Made by a program: the position numbers and the translations under genes. From the NCBI GenBank assembly GCA_963816775.1, contig CAWFLX010000044.1, positions 1 through 64,000 on the forward strand: a stretch of DNA of 64,000 nucleotides, written 5' to 3'. Position 1 is the first letter of the stretch, and each line of letters opens with the position of its first letter. This document shows positions 27,099-36,320 of the stretch, one piece after another. Origin of the DNA: JAFAXD01 sp963816775. Its GTDB lineage: Bacteria; Pseudomonadota; Alphaproteobacteria; Rhizobiales; Xanthobacteraceae. The notes beneath the pieces are model-generated. The model did no database searches. It had not been told where the DNA came from and worked only from the letters and a program-made list of their open reading frames with translations.

Positions 27099-27983
27099 AT
27101 GTCCGACCCCGTTGTTGCCCCCTTAGCCGACCGCGCGATCACAGCCCCAGCCCCGAAATCGAACGTGCGCGTCCTCGCCATCGCCAATCAAAAAGGCGGT
27201 GTCGGCAAGACGACAACCGCCATCAATCTCGGGACTGCGCTCGCCGCCACCGGCGAAACTGTCCTTGTGATCGATGGCGACCCGCAAGGTAACGCTTCAA
27301 CCGGTCTCGGCATTGACCGGCGCAACCGGCGGTTTTCAACCTACGACGTGCTCGCGGGGGAGGCCCCGATCCGCGAGGCGATGCTGCCGACCGCGGTTCC
27401 GAATCTCTACATCGTCCCCTCGACCATGGATCTTTACGGCCTCGAGCTCGAGATCAGCCAGGCGCGCGATCGGGCGTACCGGTTGCGGGACGCGTTGATG
27501 CATCTCAACACCCATCCGCAACAACCGCCGTTCTACACCTACGTGCTGATCGACTGCCCGCCGGCGCTCAACCTTCTGACCGTCAATGCGATGGCGGCAG
27601 CGAACGCCATTCTGGTGCCGCTGCAGTGTGAGTTCTTTGCGCTGGAAGGTTTGTCGCAACTGCTCAAGACCGTCGATCAGGTCAAGGAGACGCTCAACCC
27701 GGGCCTCACCATCCACGGGGTCGTGCTCACCATGTACGACGCGCGCAACAATCTCTCGAGCCAGGTCGTGGCCGATGTGCGCGAATTCATGGGCAAGAAA
27801 GTCTACGACACCGTGATCCCGCGTAATGTGCGCGTGTCGGAAGCGCCGTCCTACGGCAAGCCGGTGTTGGTCTATGATCTCAAATGCCCCGGCAGCGAAG
27901 CCTATCTGCGCCTCGCGACCGAGGTGATCCAGCGCGAAAGAGAACTCAAGGCGCTGCACGCGAGCGAGAGCGCGACGCGCTGA
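27099..27983 (+). CDS. parA: Chromosome partitioning ATPase ParA
   Basis: The 294-residue deviant-Walker ATPase drives origin segregation with ParB. The Walker A-like motif is ANQKGGVGKTTTAINL, with the signature lysine in KGGVGKT; VIDGDPQGNAST is the A' motif and YVLIDCPPAL the B motif. I chose ATG 27099 (MSDPVVAPLAD); the frame extends upstream to 26985 inside rsmG without similarity. parB follows after 55 bp. Chromosomal rather than plasmid origin is shown by the mnmE-mnmG-rsmG context. Confidence 0.97.
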   Translation: MSDPVVAPLADRAITAPAPKSNVRVLAIANQKGGVGKTTTAINLGTALAATGETVLVIDGDPQGNASTGLGIDRRNRRFSTYDVLAGEAPIREAMLPTAVPNLYIVPSTMDLYGLELEISQARDRAYRLRDALMHLNTHPQQPPFYTYVLIDCPPALNLLTVNAMAAANAILVPLQCEFFALEGLSQLLKTVDQVKETLNPGLTIHGVVLTMYDARNNLSSQVVADVREFMGKKVYDTVIPRNVRVSEAPSYGKPVLVYDLKCPGSEAYLRLATEVIQRERELKALHASESATR

Positions 27984-28038
27984 CATTGGGGCTGGATCTC
28001 AACAAACAAACAGTCATCTACAACAAACAGGAATCGCA

Positions 28039-28923
28039 GTGACGATCGACAAGAGCCTTACAATGCCCGATGACGCACCACGATCACGATTAGGACGCGG
28101 ACTCGCTTCGCTGATCGGCGACGTCGGCACCGAGGCGGCCGACCGCGGCCGCGGTCAGCGTCGTGTGCCGATCGAGCTGCTCAAGCCCAACCCGAACAAT
28201 CCGCGCCGCGCATTCCCCGACGCCGAGCTCGACGAATTGGCGAGCTCGATTCGCGATCGCGGCATCATCCAGCCGATCGTGGTGCGTCCTACCGGCCGCG
28301 ACAATTATGAGATCGTCGCCGGCGAACGTCGCTGGCGTGCGGCGCAGCGCGCGAGCCTGCACGACGTGCCGGTCGTCGTCGTCGAGGTCAGCGACGGCGA
28401 GGCGCTGCAGCTGGCGATCATCGAAAACGTCCAGCGCGCGGACCTCAATCCGATCGAAGAAGCAAGCGCCTATCAGCGGCTTGCCGACGAGTTTGGATAC
28501 AGCCAGGACGACGTCGCCAAGACGGTCGGCAAAAGCCGTCCCCATGTCGCGAACACGTTGCGGCTCCTCAAGCTGAACAACCCGGTGCAGGCGTTGGTCA
28601 TGGCCGGGCAGCTTTCGGCGGGTCATGCCCGTATCCTGGTCGGCTTGGCGAATCAGGAGGAGCTGGCCAAGCAGATCATCGAACGCGGCTACAACGTGCG
28701 GCAGGTGGAGGCGATCGCTCAGGAGCGCGCCGGAGGTCGTGGCCGCAGCCCGCGCACATCCCGCCGCGGCAAGGACGCGGACACGGTTGCGTTCGAGAAA
28801 CGCCTGTCGGATGTGCTCGGCCTTCAAGTCAGTCTCGACGCGCGCGGGGACGGCGGCGTGCTGCATATCCGTTACAGGAATCTCGAACAGTTGGAGGCAG
28901 TGGCGCGCAAGCTGGAGCGGTAG
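28039..28923 (+). CDS. parB: Chromosome partitioning CTPase/DNA-binding protein ParB
   Basis: The 294-residue protein binds the parS sites at 24411 and 26484. The N-terminal RSRLGRGLASLIGD segment is the ParA-stimulating peptide. The CTP-binding box is GERRWRAAQRA, followed by IENVQRADLNPIEEA and a helix-turn-helix (YSQDDVAKTVGKSRPHVANTLR). A C-terminal dimerisation domain closes it. Start: a GTG at 28039 preceded by AGGA; an ATG at 28063 is the alternative. It ends tail to tail with holA, 21 bp apart. Confidence 0.96.
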   Translation: MTIDKSLTMPDDAPRSRLGRGLASLIGDVGTEAADRGRGQRRVPIELLKPNPNNPRRAFPDAELDELASSIRDRGIIQPIVVRPTGRDNYEIVAGERRWRAAQRASLHDVPVVVVEVSDGEALQLAIIENVQRADLNPIEEASAYQRLADEFGYSQDDVAKTVGKSRPHVANTLRLLKLNNPVQALVMAGQLSAGHARILVGLANQEELAKQIIERGYNVRQVEAIAQERAGGRGRSPRTSRRGKDADTVAFEKRLSDVLGLQVSLDARGDGGVLHIRYRNLEQLEAVARKLER

Positions 28924-28944
28924 CGGCGCGCGGCGTGTGCGTAG

Positions 28945-29964
28945 CTAACTCTTGGTGCGCGCCCGCATGGCGGTCGACAGCAGCGCTCGGTTCGCAATTG
29001 CATCAGCAAGTTCGGCACGACGACGCGTTTCGAGCGCCGCGTCGGCCAACAGCGCAATCGCCTGTTCGAGGCGCGCCGATGTCCAACTCCGGAGCGCGCT
29101 CTCGACCAGCTTTTCGCGTCGAAAGTTGACCCGCATGCTTCGCAGGACTTCGCCGGGGGACGTCCCGGCTTCGATCTCAAGCCGGGCACGGTGAAGCTGC
29201 GCGCCATAGCGCAGTGCGTTGCCGACAATGACGGACGCCGGGGTGCCGGCCGCGCGCGCCTTGGCGAATTGCTGTTCGACGTCACGCATCTGGCCCGCGA
29301 ACGCGGCGTCGCCAATGCCATCGAACGCCAGTGCGGCTGCGTCCGCCACGACCGCAAGAACATCTTCGGCGTCGACGTGGCCGGCGTCCCCCGCATAGAG
29401 CGCGACTTTGCGCAATTCACTGCGCGAGGCGAGACGGTCACCGCCTAGCGAGGAAATCAGCAAGGCGCGCGCTTCCGGCGTGATTGAAAGCTTGGCCTCG
29501 CGCATTTCTTCATCGATCAGGCGCCCCAGATCGCGTTCGGCATCGGCGTAACACGCGATCGCGGCGACGACGCCGGCGCGCTCGCACACCGTTCGCAAAG
29601 GTGCGCTACGCCCAAGATCTCCTGCCTCGATCACAACCCGGCAATCGGCGGCGGGCGGTGCGGCGATGAGCTTCTCGACCGCCGCAACAAAGCTTCGGCT
29701 GCCCGCGCGTACCCAAACAGCACGTCGGCCCCCGAACAACGGAATGGTGTGAGCCTCTTCTACGAGTCGATCGGGGGTCTCGGCGAGGTTGTCGCCCTCA
29801 AGACGCGCCAAGGCGAACGGGTCGTCGGGATTGTCGACGGCGCGGCCGATGAGCGCCTGCGCGCGCTCGCGAACGAGTTCCGAATCGGGGCCGAAGATCA
29901 GCGCGATTGGTTGCTTTCCACGCGCCAAAAACGATTCGAATTCGGAAGCCTTGAGCGCAACCAT
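28945..29964 (-). CDS. holA: DNA polymerase III delta subunit
   Basis: The 339-residue clamp-loader subunit opens the beta clamp. The N-terminal domain shows ALIFGPDSELVRERA and LVEEAHTIPLFGGRRAVWVR, typical of the AAA-like fold without a working P-loop. The C-terminal collar domain contains RLASRSELRKVALYAG. Length is normal. It follows lptE after 26 bp, and the leuS-lptE-holA order facing parB is standard in rhizobia. Confidence 0.92.
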   Translation of the reverse strand: MVALKASEFESFLARGKQPIALIFGPDSELVRERAQALIGRAVDNPDDPFALARLEGDNLAETPDRLVEEAHTIPLFGGRRAVWVRAGSRSFVAAVEKLIAAPPAADCRVVIEAGDLGRSAPLRTVCERAGVVAAIACYADAERDLGRLIDEEMREAKLSITPEARALLISSLGGDRLASRSELRKVALYAGDAGHVDAEDVLAVVADAAALAFDGIGDAAFAGQMRDVEQQFAKARAAGTPASVIVGNALRYGAQLHRARLEIEAGTSPGEVLRSMRVNFRREKLVESALRSWTSARLEQAIALLADAALETRRRAELADAIANRALLSTAMRARTKS

Positions 29965-29990
29965 TAAGCGGGGCCGTCTTTGAGGCTACG

Positions 29991-30530
29991 CTACGAGCCG
30001 GCGACGAAGAACGACGACAGTCGCCCTTTGATGGTGTCCGCCACCAACTGCGCCGCGCGATCTTCAGCGTCCCGCAGGGCACGCGCCCGCGCAAAACGCT
30101 GCTGCTCACCGGGAGTGTCATAGGAGACGGGTGCAAAGGCTTTGTCTCGCAGCACGACTTTACCCGTGCGCAGGTCGGTGAGATCGTACGTCGCGGTGAG
30201 CGAGTAGATATCGGTGTCCGAGCGTCCGGTCTGCAAGTCCACGCTTGTCGTCGAGCGCGAGGGCGTGACGCGAATCTTCAAGGCGTGGGTCGGCGACCCG
30301 CCCCCGCCTCCGCCCTGAAAGGCAAACAGGAGGTCATTGCGCAGTTGCACGGCAATGCGAGCGTCCTCGGTTCCGCTTGCGGCTGGGATCTGCAGGATGT
30401 CGACGCCTTCGAGCGCAGCGGCAACCGGCGGAGTGCCAGGCACCGACTGCTGGCTGTAAAGCGGCTGAAAGCAGCCCGCGGTCGTAGCCGCGGCCGCAAA
30501 CGCCAAAATAAGCCGACCCCAGACCCACAT
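29991..30530 (-). CDS. lptE: LPS-assembly lipoprotein LptE
   Basis: The 179-residue protein has a lipoprotein signal (LILAFAAAATTAGC) with the lipobox cysteine at residue 20, followed by FQPLYS, the usual alphaproteobacterial LptE start. The LptE fold is suggested by the beta-rich middle (YSLTATYDLTDLRTGKVVLR) and the C-terminal helix. With LptD it would insert lipopolysaccharide into the outer membrane. Weak sequence conservation makes context important: it lies between leuS and holA, where lptE is found across rhizobia. Confidence 0.85.
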   Translation of the reverse strand: MWVWGRLILAFAAAATTAGCFQPLYSQQSVPGTPPVAAALEGVDILQIPAASGTEDARIAVQLRNDLLFAFQGGGGGGSPTHALKIRVTPSRSTTSVDLQTGRSDTDIYSLTATYDLTDLRTGKVVLRDKAFAPVSYDTPGEQQRFARARALRDAEDRAAQLVADTIKGRLSSFFVAGS

Positions 30531-30540
30531 GACGTGCCCC

Positions 30541-30613
30541 TAGAGCATGATTCCAAAAAAGCCTGCCCCGCACTTGATGCGGGGTGCACGCCGGTTTTCG
30601 GAAAGGATCATGC
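30541..30613. repeat. Palindromic repeat, family A, copy 2, with an inner hairpin insertion
   Basis: It begins TAGAGCATGATTCC and ends CGGTTTTCGGAAAGGATCATGC, matching the polarity of the other family A copies. Between the arms the usual short segment is replaced by one containing CCCCGC-ACTTGAT-GCGGGG, an extra perfect 6-bp hairpin. It fills the gap between the leuS stop and the lptE start in a leftward operon, so it is transcribed. Confidence 0.75.
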
Positions 30614-30621
30614 CCCCATCA

Positions 30622-33255
30622 TTAAGCCACCACATTGACGATTCTTTGAGGCACGACGATGACCCGCTTAGGTTTTTTTCCCTCAAGCGCCCGTTGAACG
30701 GGGGCGAGCGCCAGCACCGCTGCTTCGATATCGCGACTGGGGGCATCGCGGGCGACCGTGATATCGGCGCGCTTGCGGCCATTGATCTGCACTGGGAGGG
30801 TCACGGTGTCCTCGATCAGCAGGGCCGGTTCGACCTCCGGCCAGGACGCTTGCGCCACCAGGCCTTCATGACCGAGCACCGCAAAGCACTGCTCCGCCAA
30901 ATGCGGCATCATCGGGTGGAAGAGCGCCACCAGGATGTCCGCGGCCTCGCGGATCGCCCAGCGTAGATCGGGTGCGATATCGGGCGTCTCCGCCGCGCTA
31001 TTGATCGCCTCGCTCAGTGCATTGGTGAACTCGTAGATCTGGGCCACGCACACGTTGAAATGCAGCTTTTCGATTTCATCCGACACCCGCGCCAACGCGC
31101 CGTGCGCAGCCTTGCGTACAGCCAAGGCGGCTGGCCCGAACTCCGCCGGACGCTCGGCCGGTGCTGATGTGGCGATCTCGGCAGCGTCGCTGATCAGCCG
31201 CCACAGCCGCTGCGCAAACCGCCAAGCGCCCTGAACGCCGCGCTCGGTCCAGTTGACGTCGCGATCGGGGGGCGAATCGGACAGCATGAACCAGCGCGCC
31301 ACGTCGGCGCCGTAGGTCGCGATGATGTCATCGGGATCGACGGTGTTGCGCTTCGACTTGGACATTTTCTCGATCGGGCCGATCTCGACCGGTTCCCCGG
31401 TGTCGATCAGGAACGCGCGCCGATTGTCCTCAGAGCCCTCGATCTTCACCTCCGCCGGCGCCGCCCAGGTGCCGTCAGCCCTCTGATAAGTCTCGTGCAC
31501 GACCATGCCCTGGGTGAACAGGCCGGCGAACGGCTCATCGATGCCGGCGTGGTTCGTCGCCCGCATGGCTCGGGTGAAGAACCGGCTGTACAGCAGGTGC
31601 AGGATCGCATGCTCGATGCCGCCGATGTACTGATCGACCGGCAGCCATTCGTCGACGGCGGCGCGCTCGGTCGGCGCGGTCGTGATCCAGGGATCGGTAA
31701 AGCGCGCGAAATACCATGACGAGTCGACGAAGGTATCCATCGTGTCGGTCTCGCGCGTCGCTTTGCGGCCGCACTGCGGACAGGCGACATGCTTCCAGGT
31801 GGGATGGCGGTCGAGCGGATTTCCCGGGCGATCGAACGCAACGTCCTCGGGCAGCGTCACCGGCAGATCGCGCTCCGGCACCGGAACGACACCGCAGTGG
31901 TCGCAGTGAATGATCGGAATCGGGCAGCCCCAATAGCGCTGACGCGAAATACCCCAGTCGCGCAGACGAAAATTGATCTGGCGCTGCGCTACCGGTTGAT
32001 TGCCGCGCAGCTCGGTCTCGAGCCGGCGCGCAACCTCCTCTTTGGCCTGCGCGATGGTCATCCCATCGAGAAAGCGCGAGTTGATGAGCAACCCGTCGCC
32101 GTCGTAGGCGGTGTCGGTGATCACGAACGTCGCCGGGTCCTGGCCTTGCGGGCACACCACCGGCGTGTTGCCGAGGCCGTATTTGTTGGCGAACTCAAGG
32201 TCGCGCTGATCATGCGCCGGGCATCCGAAGATCGCGCCGGTGCCGTAGTCCATCAACACGAAGTTCGCCACATAGACCGGCAACGTCCAGTTGCGATCGA
32301 ACGGATGGATCGCGCGCATCCCGGTGTCGAATCCGAGCTTCTCGGCTTTGTCGATCAGTTCCTGCGCGGTGCCGTGGCGTTTGCACTCAGCGATGAACGC
32401 CGCGAGTGCGGGGTTCTTGCGCGCCGCCGCGATCGCGAGCGGATGATCGGGTGAGAGCGCCATGAACCGTGCGCCGAACAGCGTGTCGTGCCGCGTCGTG
32501 AAGATTTCGAGCTCGTGTTCACCGTTCGGCGTGGTTGCCGGGTCGAGTCCAAACCGGACCAGCAGACCCTCCGAGCGTCCGATCCAGTTCTTCTGCATCA
32601 GCCGCACTTTGTCGGGCCAGCGCTCCAGGTGATCGAGCGCGTCCAACAAATCTTGCGCAAAATCGGTGATCTTAAAGAACCACTGGGTGAGTTCGCGTTG
32701 CTCGACGATCGCGCCCGAGCGCCAGCCGCGGCCATCGATCACCTGCTCGTTGGCGAGCACGGTCTGATCGACCGGATCCCAGTTCACTTTCGACTTCTTG
32801 CGTTCCACGAGACCAGCGCGCAGAAAGTCGAGAAACATCTTTTGTTGATGTTTGTAATAGGCTGGGTCACAGGTCGCGATCTCGCGGCGCCAATCGAGCG
32901 ATAGGCCCATCGATTTGAGCTGCGCCTTCATGGCGGCGATGTTGTCGTAGGTCCATGCCTTGGGGTGAACCTTACGTTCCATCGCGGCGTTTTCGGCCGG
33001 CATGCCGAACGCATCCCACCCCATGGGATGCAGCACGTTGAAGCCCTTTGCGCGCTTGTAGCGGGCAACCACGTCGCCCATCGTGTAATTGCGCACGTGC
33101 CCCATGTGGATGCGGCCGGATGGGTAAGGGAACATCTCGAGCACGTAGTAGCGCGGGCGCGGATCATCGTTGCGGGTCGCGAAGATGCCCCGCTCGTCCC
33201 ACACCTTTTGCCAATGGGCCTCGGCCTCGCGGGCGTTGTATCGTTCAGTCGTCAT
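30622..33255 (-). CDS. leuS: Leucyl-tRNA synthetase
   Basis: The 877-residue class I synthetase has the HIGH-type motif in FPYPSGRIHMGHVRNY and the KMSKS motif in KMSKSKRNTVDP. The CP1 editing domain, zinc-ribbon segment and LeuS-specific MGWDAFGMPAENAA block are present. Its C-terminal domain ends INGRKRADITVARD and KRVIVVPQRIVNVVA. Length is that of bacterial LeuS. It is the first gene of leuS-lptE-holA. Remnants of a family B palindromic repeat lie just upstream of its start codon. Confidence 0.98.
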   Translation of the reverse strand: MTTERYNAREAEAHWQKVWDERGIFATRNDDPRPRYYVLEMFPYPSGRIHMGHVRNYTMGDVVARYKRAKGFNVLHPMGWDAFGMPAENAAMERKVHPKAWTYDNIAAMKAQLKSMGLSLDWRREIATCDPAYYKHQQKMFLDFLRAGLVERKKSKVNWDPVDQTVLANEQVIDGRGWRSGAIVEQRELTQWFFKITDFAQDLLDALDHLERWPDKVRLMQKNWIGRSEGLLVRFGLDPATTPNGEHELEIFTTRHDTLFGARFMALSPDHPLAIAAARKNPALAAFIAECKRHGTAQELIDKAEKLGFDTGMRAIHPFDRNWTLPVYVANFVLMDYGTGAIFGCPAHDQRDLEFANKYGLGNTPVVCPQGQDPATFVITDTAYDGDGLLINSRFLDGMTIAQAKEEVARRLETELRGNQPVAQRQINFRLRDWGISRQRYWGCPIPIIHCDHCGVVPVPERDLPVTLPEDVAFDRPGNPLDRHPTWKHVACPQCGRKATRETDTMDTFVDSSWYFARFTDPWITTAPTERAAVDEWLPVDQYIGGIEHAILHLLYSRFFTRAMRATNHAGIDEPFAGLFTQGMVVHETYQRADGTWAAPAEVKIEGSEDNRRAFLIDTGEPVEIGPIEKMSKSKRNTVDPDDIIATYGADVARWFMLSDSPPDRDVNWTERGVQGAWRFAQRLWRLISDAAEIATSAPAERPAEFGPAALAVRKAAHGALARVSDEIEKLHFNVCVAQIYEFTNALSEAINSAAETPDIAPDLRWAIREAADILVALFHPMMPHLAEQCFAVLGHEGLVAQASWPEVEPALLIEDTVTLPVQINGRKRADITVARDAPSRDIEAAVLALAPVQRALEGKKPKRVIVVPQRIVNVVA

Positions 33256-33272
33256 GGATGCGATGTTTTCAC

Positions 33273-33387
33273 GCGTTCGGAAGCAAGGGACACTAGCGAC
33301 TCTATGATTCTAGTGTGGCTTTGGATTTGACGTTCCTACGAAGGGCTTGCCGCGATGCTGGTAGGAACGTCAAATCCGCCACACTAG
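33273..33387. repeat. Palindromic repeat, family B, copy 1 (half type I, linker, complete type II)
   Basis: The complete type II hairpin is 33310-33387: CTAGTGTGGC...GGATTTGACGTTCCTAC pairs with GTAGGAACGTCAAATCC...GCCACACTAG across a 21-nt loop, with one 3-nt bulge. Upstream at 33273-33296 lies a degenerate right arm (TTCGGAAGCAAGGGACACTAG-like, in two parts) of the type I hairpin seen at 41297. The 13-nt linker is CGACTCTATGATT. The element lies in the 233-bp gap between leuS and the DUF2171 gene. Confidence 0.85.
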
Positions 33388-33488
33388 GGCATCAAAAAAG
33401 TCGCCTGGTCAACGCAGCAGGCGGCCGGCGCGGCGCGGAACCTCTAAGCGCAGTAAATCGTTGCCTCCAGGTAGAATGGAGGTGCAAC

Positions 33489-33725
33489 ATGTTCAAAAGC
33501 CTAGACATTCAGGATCATATGGAAGTTGTCGGCTCAGACGACAAGCATGTTGGCACGGTCGATCACATGGAGGGCGTCGATCGCATCCTGCTGACCAAGG
33601 ACGACCCGACGGCGGGCGGCAAGCATCACATCATCGCAATCGACTGGGTGGATTACGTCGATAGCAAGATTCACCTCAACAAATCATGCGGAACCGCGAT
33701 GAAGGAGTGGCAGACCGCGGCCTGA
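33489..33725 (+). CDS. DUF2171-domain protein
   Basis: The 78-residue soluble protein has the PRC-barrel-like DUF2171 layout: HMEVVGSDDKHVGTVDH, then HHIIAIDWVDYVDSKIHLN and a short polar tail. Homologues are small stress-linked or cytoplasmic proteins without known activity. The ATG at 33489 has GGAGGTGCAAC upstream, a strong ribosome binding site that decides the start; the frame is open further upstream but without similarity. It is a single gene, convergent with the MFS transporter. Confidence 0.8.
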   Translation: MFKSLDIQDHMEVVGSDDKHVGTVDHMEGVDRILLTKDDPTAGGKHHIIAIDWVDYVDSKIHLNKSCGTAMKEWQTAA

Positions 33726-33744
33726 TGCGAAGAGCGTTAACGGA

Positions 33745-34971
33745 TCAGGCCGGGTCCGGCTGCCGCTCGAGGTGAACCGCTGGCGAACGCAGGATGACGG
33801 CGGCCTGAAGCAGAAAGCCGAGCGCCGCGAGGGCAAGGCAGGCGGGCGCCCCAAGGAGCCCGCCAACCAATGCGCCGATCGCGGCGCCGAGCGGACGTGC
33901 CCCGTAGGCGAGGCTGTTGATCGCCGAAACGCGACCGAGCAGATCGCGCGGGGTCACGGTCTGGCGCAAGGTGGTCGTGCTCACGACCCAGAGGATCGGA
34001 CCAGCGCCCATCAAGAAGAAGCTCAGTGCGGCCAGCAGTCCCGACGGGATCGCAACCGTCAGCAGCATGGTGAATGCCGCAACGACTCCACAGATCGGGC
34101 CGATCGCCACAACGGTGCCAAGGCGCAGCCCGCGCATGATTCGCGCTGCAAACACGGCGCCTCCGATCATGCCAACCCCGAACGCCGCCAACGTCACGCC
34201 CACGCCGGTTGCGGATAGCTGCAGCGTATGGATCGCGTACGGCACATAGATCGCCTGGATCACGAACAATGCCGTGTTGAAAATGAACTGCGTCAGAAAG
34301 ATCGGCCGCAGCAACGGATGACGCAGGACGAACGCGGCGCCTTCGCGTACTTCGACGAGCGGATGACGCGGCGAACCGATCGAGGCATTGGGTTCGTTGA
34401 TGCCGGCGAGGAGAATCACTGCGCTCGCCGACAACAAGGCCGCGACCGCGAACGCCAAGCCGCCGCCGATCCAGCCGACCAGCGCACCGCCCAGTGCCGG
34501 TCCGGCCGCAAACGCGGTCGTGCGGGCAAGCTCGATCCGGCCGTTGGCAACCGGCAGTGCATCGGGTTCGACGAGTGCCGGCACGAGCGCCGGCGCCGCG
34601 ACGCTGAATGCAACGGTGCCGCACGCGCCGATGAAGCCGAGCACCGCAAGCAGCAGCAAGTTCAACCCGCCCAGCGTCACCAATGCCAGAATGACCAGCA
34701 GGGAGACGACCCGCAGCACCTCGGCACGCGACATCAGGCGCGCGCGGGGCATGCGGTCCGCCCACACGCCGGCCGGAATCGAGAACAGCAGGAACGGCAG
34801 CGTCTGGGCGGTCTGCAGCACACCGGTCGCGGCTTCGCCGGCGCCGAGCGTGAGCACAGCGACGAGCGGAGCTGCGGCGAGCCCGATCTGCTCCGCCAGT
34901 TGGGCTGCCAGGTTGGACCACGCCAGGCGCTGAAACGCCGACGGCAGCGAACTCTTCGAGTGCTTGCGCAT
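33745..34971 (-). CDS. MFS transporter
   Basis: The 408-residue protein has about 12 hydrophobic segments in two sixes. It carries the loop 2-3 motif of the superfamily in a degenerate form (GVWADRMPRARLM) and a glycine-rich second half (GAAIGALVGGLLGAPACLALAALG). It resembles MFS_3-type (EntS-like) exporters of drugs or siderophores. The substrate is unknown and the neighbours give no hint. It stands alone, convergent with DUF2171. The 263 bp upstream to ada contain nothing I can identify beyond the ada ribosome binding site. Confidence 0.85.
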   Translation of the reverse strand: MRKHSKSSLPSAFQRLAWSNLAAQLAEQIGLAAAPLVAVLTLGAGEAATGVLQTAQTLPFLLFSIPAGVWADRMPRARLMSRAEVLRVVSLLVILALVTLGGLNLLLLAVLGFIGACGTVAFSVAAPALVPALVEPDALPVANGRIELARTTAFAAGPALGGALVGWIGGGLAFAVAALLSASAVILLAGINEPNASIGSPRHPLVEVREGAAFVLRHPLLRPIFLTQFIFNTALFVIQAIYVPYAIHTLQLSATGVGVTLAAFGVGMIGGAVFAARIMRGLRLGTVVAIGPICGVVAAFTMLLTVAIPSGLLAALSFFLMGAGPILWVVSTTTLRQTVTPRDLLGRVSAINSLAYGARPLGAAIGALVGGLLGAPACLALAALGFLLQAAVILRSPAVHLERQPDPA

Positions 34972-35234
34972 GGGACACCTATCGGTTCACGAGATCGCGA
35001 TATGGCGCGCCATCACGCAGCCGGCACTCCGGCCGTTGCGGTCGAATTCGAATCGTGGGTGGCGAGGACGAGCGGTATGATCCGGGGGGCCGATGCGGGA
35101 ATCGGGTCGCGGTCAGGCCGGTAAGCGCCTATCTGAATTTGGCAGCAAGGAGCGGAGTGCTTGCGCCGCTGCCCGCCCTAAATTGCCCGACAGGAGACGG
35201 AAGCGACGCCGTCCCCCCTTAAAGGAGGAACGCA

Positions 35235-36320
35235 ATGTTGTCTCCAGCAACACAGGCCAGCAAACGTCCGGTCGGCTTCCTGAGCGACGAAGCGCGCTGG
35301 GAAGCGGTGCGGCGGCGCGACCCTGCGGCCGCCGGCGCGTTCTACTATTCGGTCCGCACCACCGGCGTCTATTGCCGGCCGTCATGCGCCGCCCGATTGG
35401 CACGACGTGAGAACGTCGATTTCCACCTCACCTGCGCGGACGCGGAGCGCGCGGGCTTTCGGCCGTGCAAGCGATGTCGTCCCAACGAAGCCGGCTTGGC
35501 GGAGCGTCACGCCGCGGCGGTGGCGAAGGCCTGCGCGCTGATCGATGAGGCGGACGAGATGCCAAGCCTCGATGCGCTGGCCGATGCGGTTGGCTCAAGC
35601 CGCTACCATTTCCACCGCGTGTTCAAGGCGGTCACTGGCGTGACCCCGAAAGCCTACGCCGATGCGCGCCGCGGTGAGCGCGTGCGCCAGGAACTGGGGC
35701 GCAGCGAGACGGTGACGCAGGCGATTTATGGCGCCGGGTTCAACTCCAACGGCCGCTTCTATGCGACATCCGACAGCCTCCTCGGCATGACGCCGACGCA
35801 GTACCGCACCGGCGGGAACGGCAACGTGATCCGCTTCGCGGTCGGCGAGTGCTCGCTCGGTTCGATCCTGGTGGCGGCGACCGACAAGGGCGTATGTGCG
35901 ATCGAGTTCGGCGACGACCCCGACGCGTTGGTGCACGCCCTGCAGGATCGCTTTCCGCAAGCGCAGCTCGTGGGCGGCGACCACACATTCGAACAACTGG
36001 TCGCCAAGGTCGTCGGCTTTGTCGAGGCGCCGGTGCAAGGGCTCGATCTGCCGCTCGATATCCGCGGAACTGCATTCCAGAAACGCGTGTGGAACGCGAT
36101 CCGCGACATCCCGGCGGGCGCGACCGCGAGTTACGCCGAGCTCGCCCGGCGCATCGGTCGCCCCAGTGCAAGCCGCGCAGTGGCCCAGGCTTGCGCCTCC
36201 AACACGCTTGCGGTCGCAATCCCCTGCCACCGCGTGGTACGGCGCGATGGCGGGCTGTCCGGGTATCGTTGGGGCGTTGAGCGCAAGGAAGCCTTGCTGA
36301 CGCGGGAGACGGCCGCGTGA
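35235..36320 (+). CDS. ada: Ada: methylphosphotriester sensor / O6-methylguanine-DNA methyltransferase
   Basis: The 361-residue protein has all three Ada parts. The N-terminal zinc-binding domain uses Cys47, Cys51, Cys78 and Cys81 (VYCRPSC and PCKRC). An AraC-type HTH follows (about residues 100-185, SSRYHFHRVFKAVTGVTPK). The C-terminal suicide methyltransferase has its active cysteine at 331 in AIPCHRVVR. It repairs alkylated DNA and activates repair genes once methylated. AAAGGAGG 7 bp before the ATG is a strong ribosome binding site. The stop overlaps the next gene's GTG (GTGA). Confidence 0.95.
   Translation: MLSPATQASKRPVGFLSDEARWEAVRRRDPAAAGAFYYSVRTTGVYCRPSCAARLARRENVDFHLTCADAERAGFRPCKRCRPNEAGLAERHAAAVAKACALIDEADEMPSLDALADAVGSSRYHFHRVFKAVTGVTPKAYADARRGERVRQELGRSETVTQAIYGAGFNSNGRFYATSDSLLGMTPTQYRTGGNGNVIRFAVGECSLGSILVAATDKGVCAIEFGDDPDALVHALQDRFPQAQLVGGDHTFEQLVAKVVGFVEAPVQGLDLPLDIRGTAFQKRVWNAIRDIPAGATASYAELARRIGRPSASRAVAQACASNTLAVAIPCHRVVRRDGGLSGYRWGVERKEALLTRETAA

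Noticed and set aside
34228..35124. 298-codon plus-strand ORF opposite the MFS transporter
   Set aside because: It is Q- and R-rich antisense translation; the transporter has about 12 membrane helices on the other strand.
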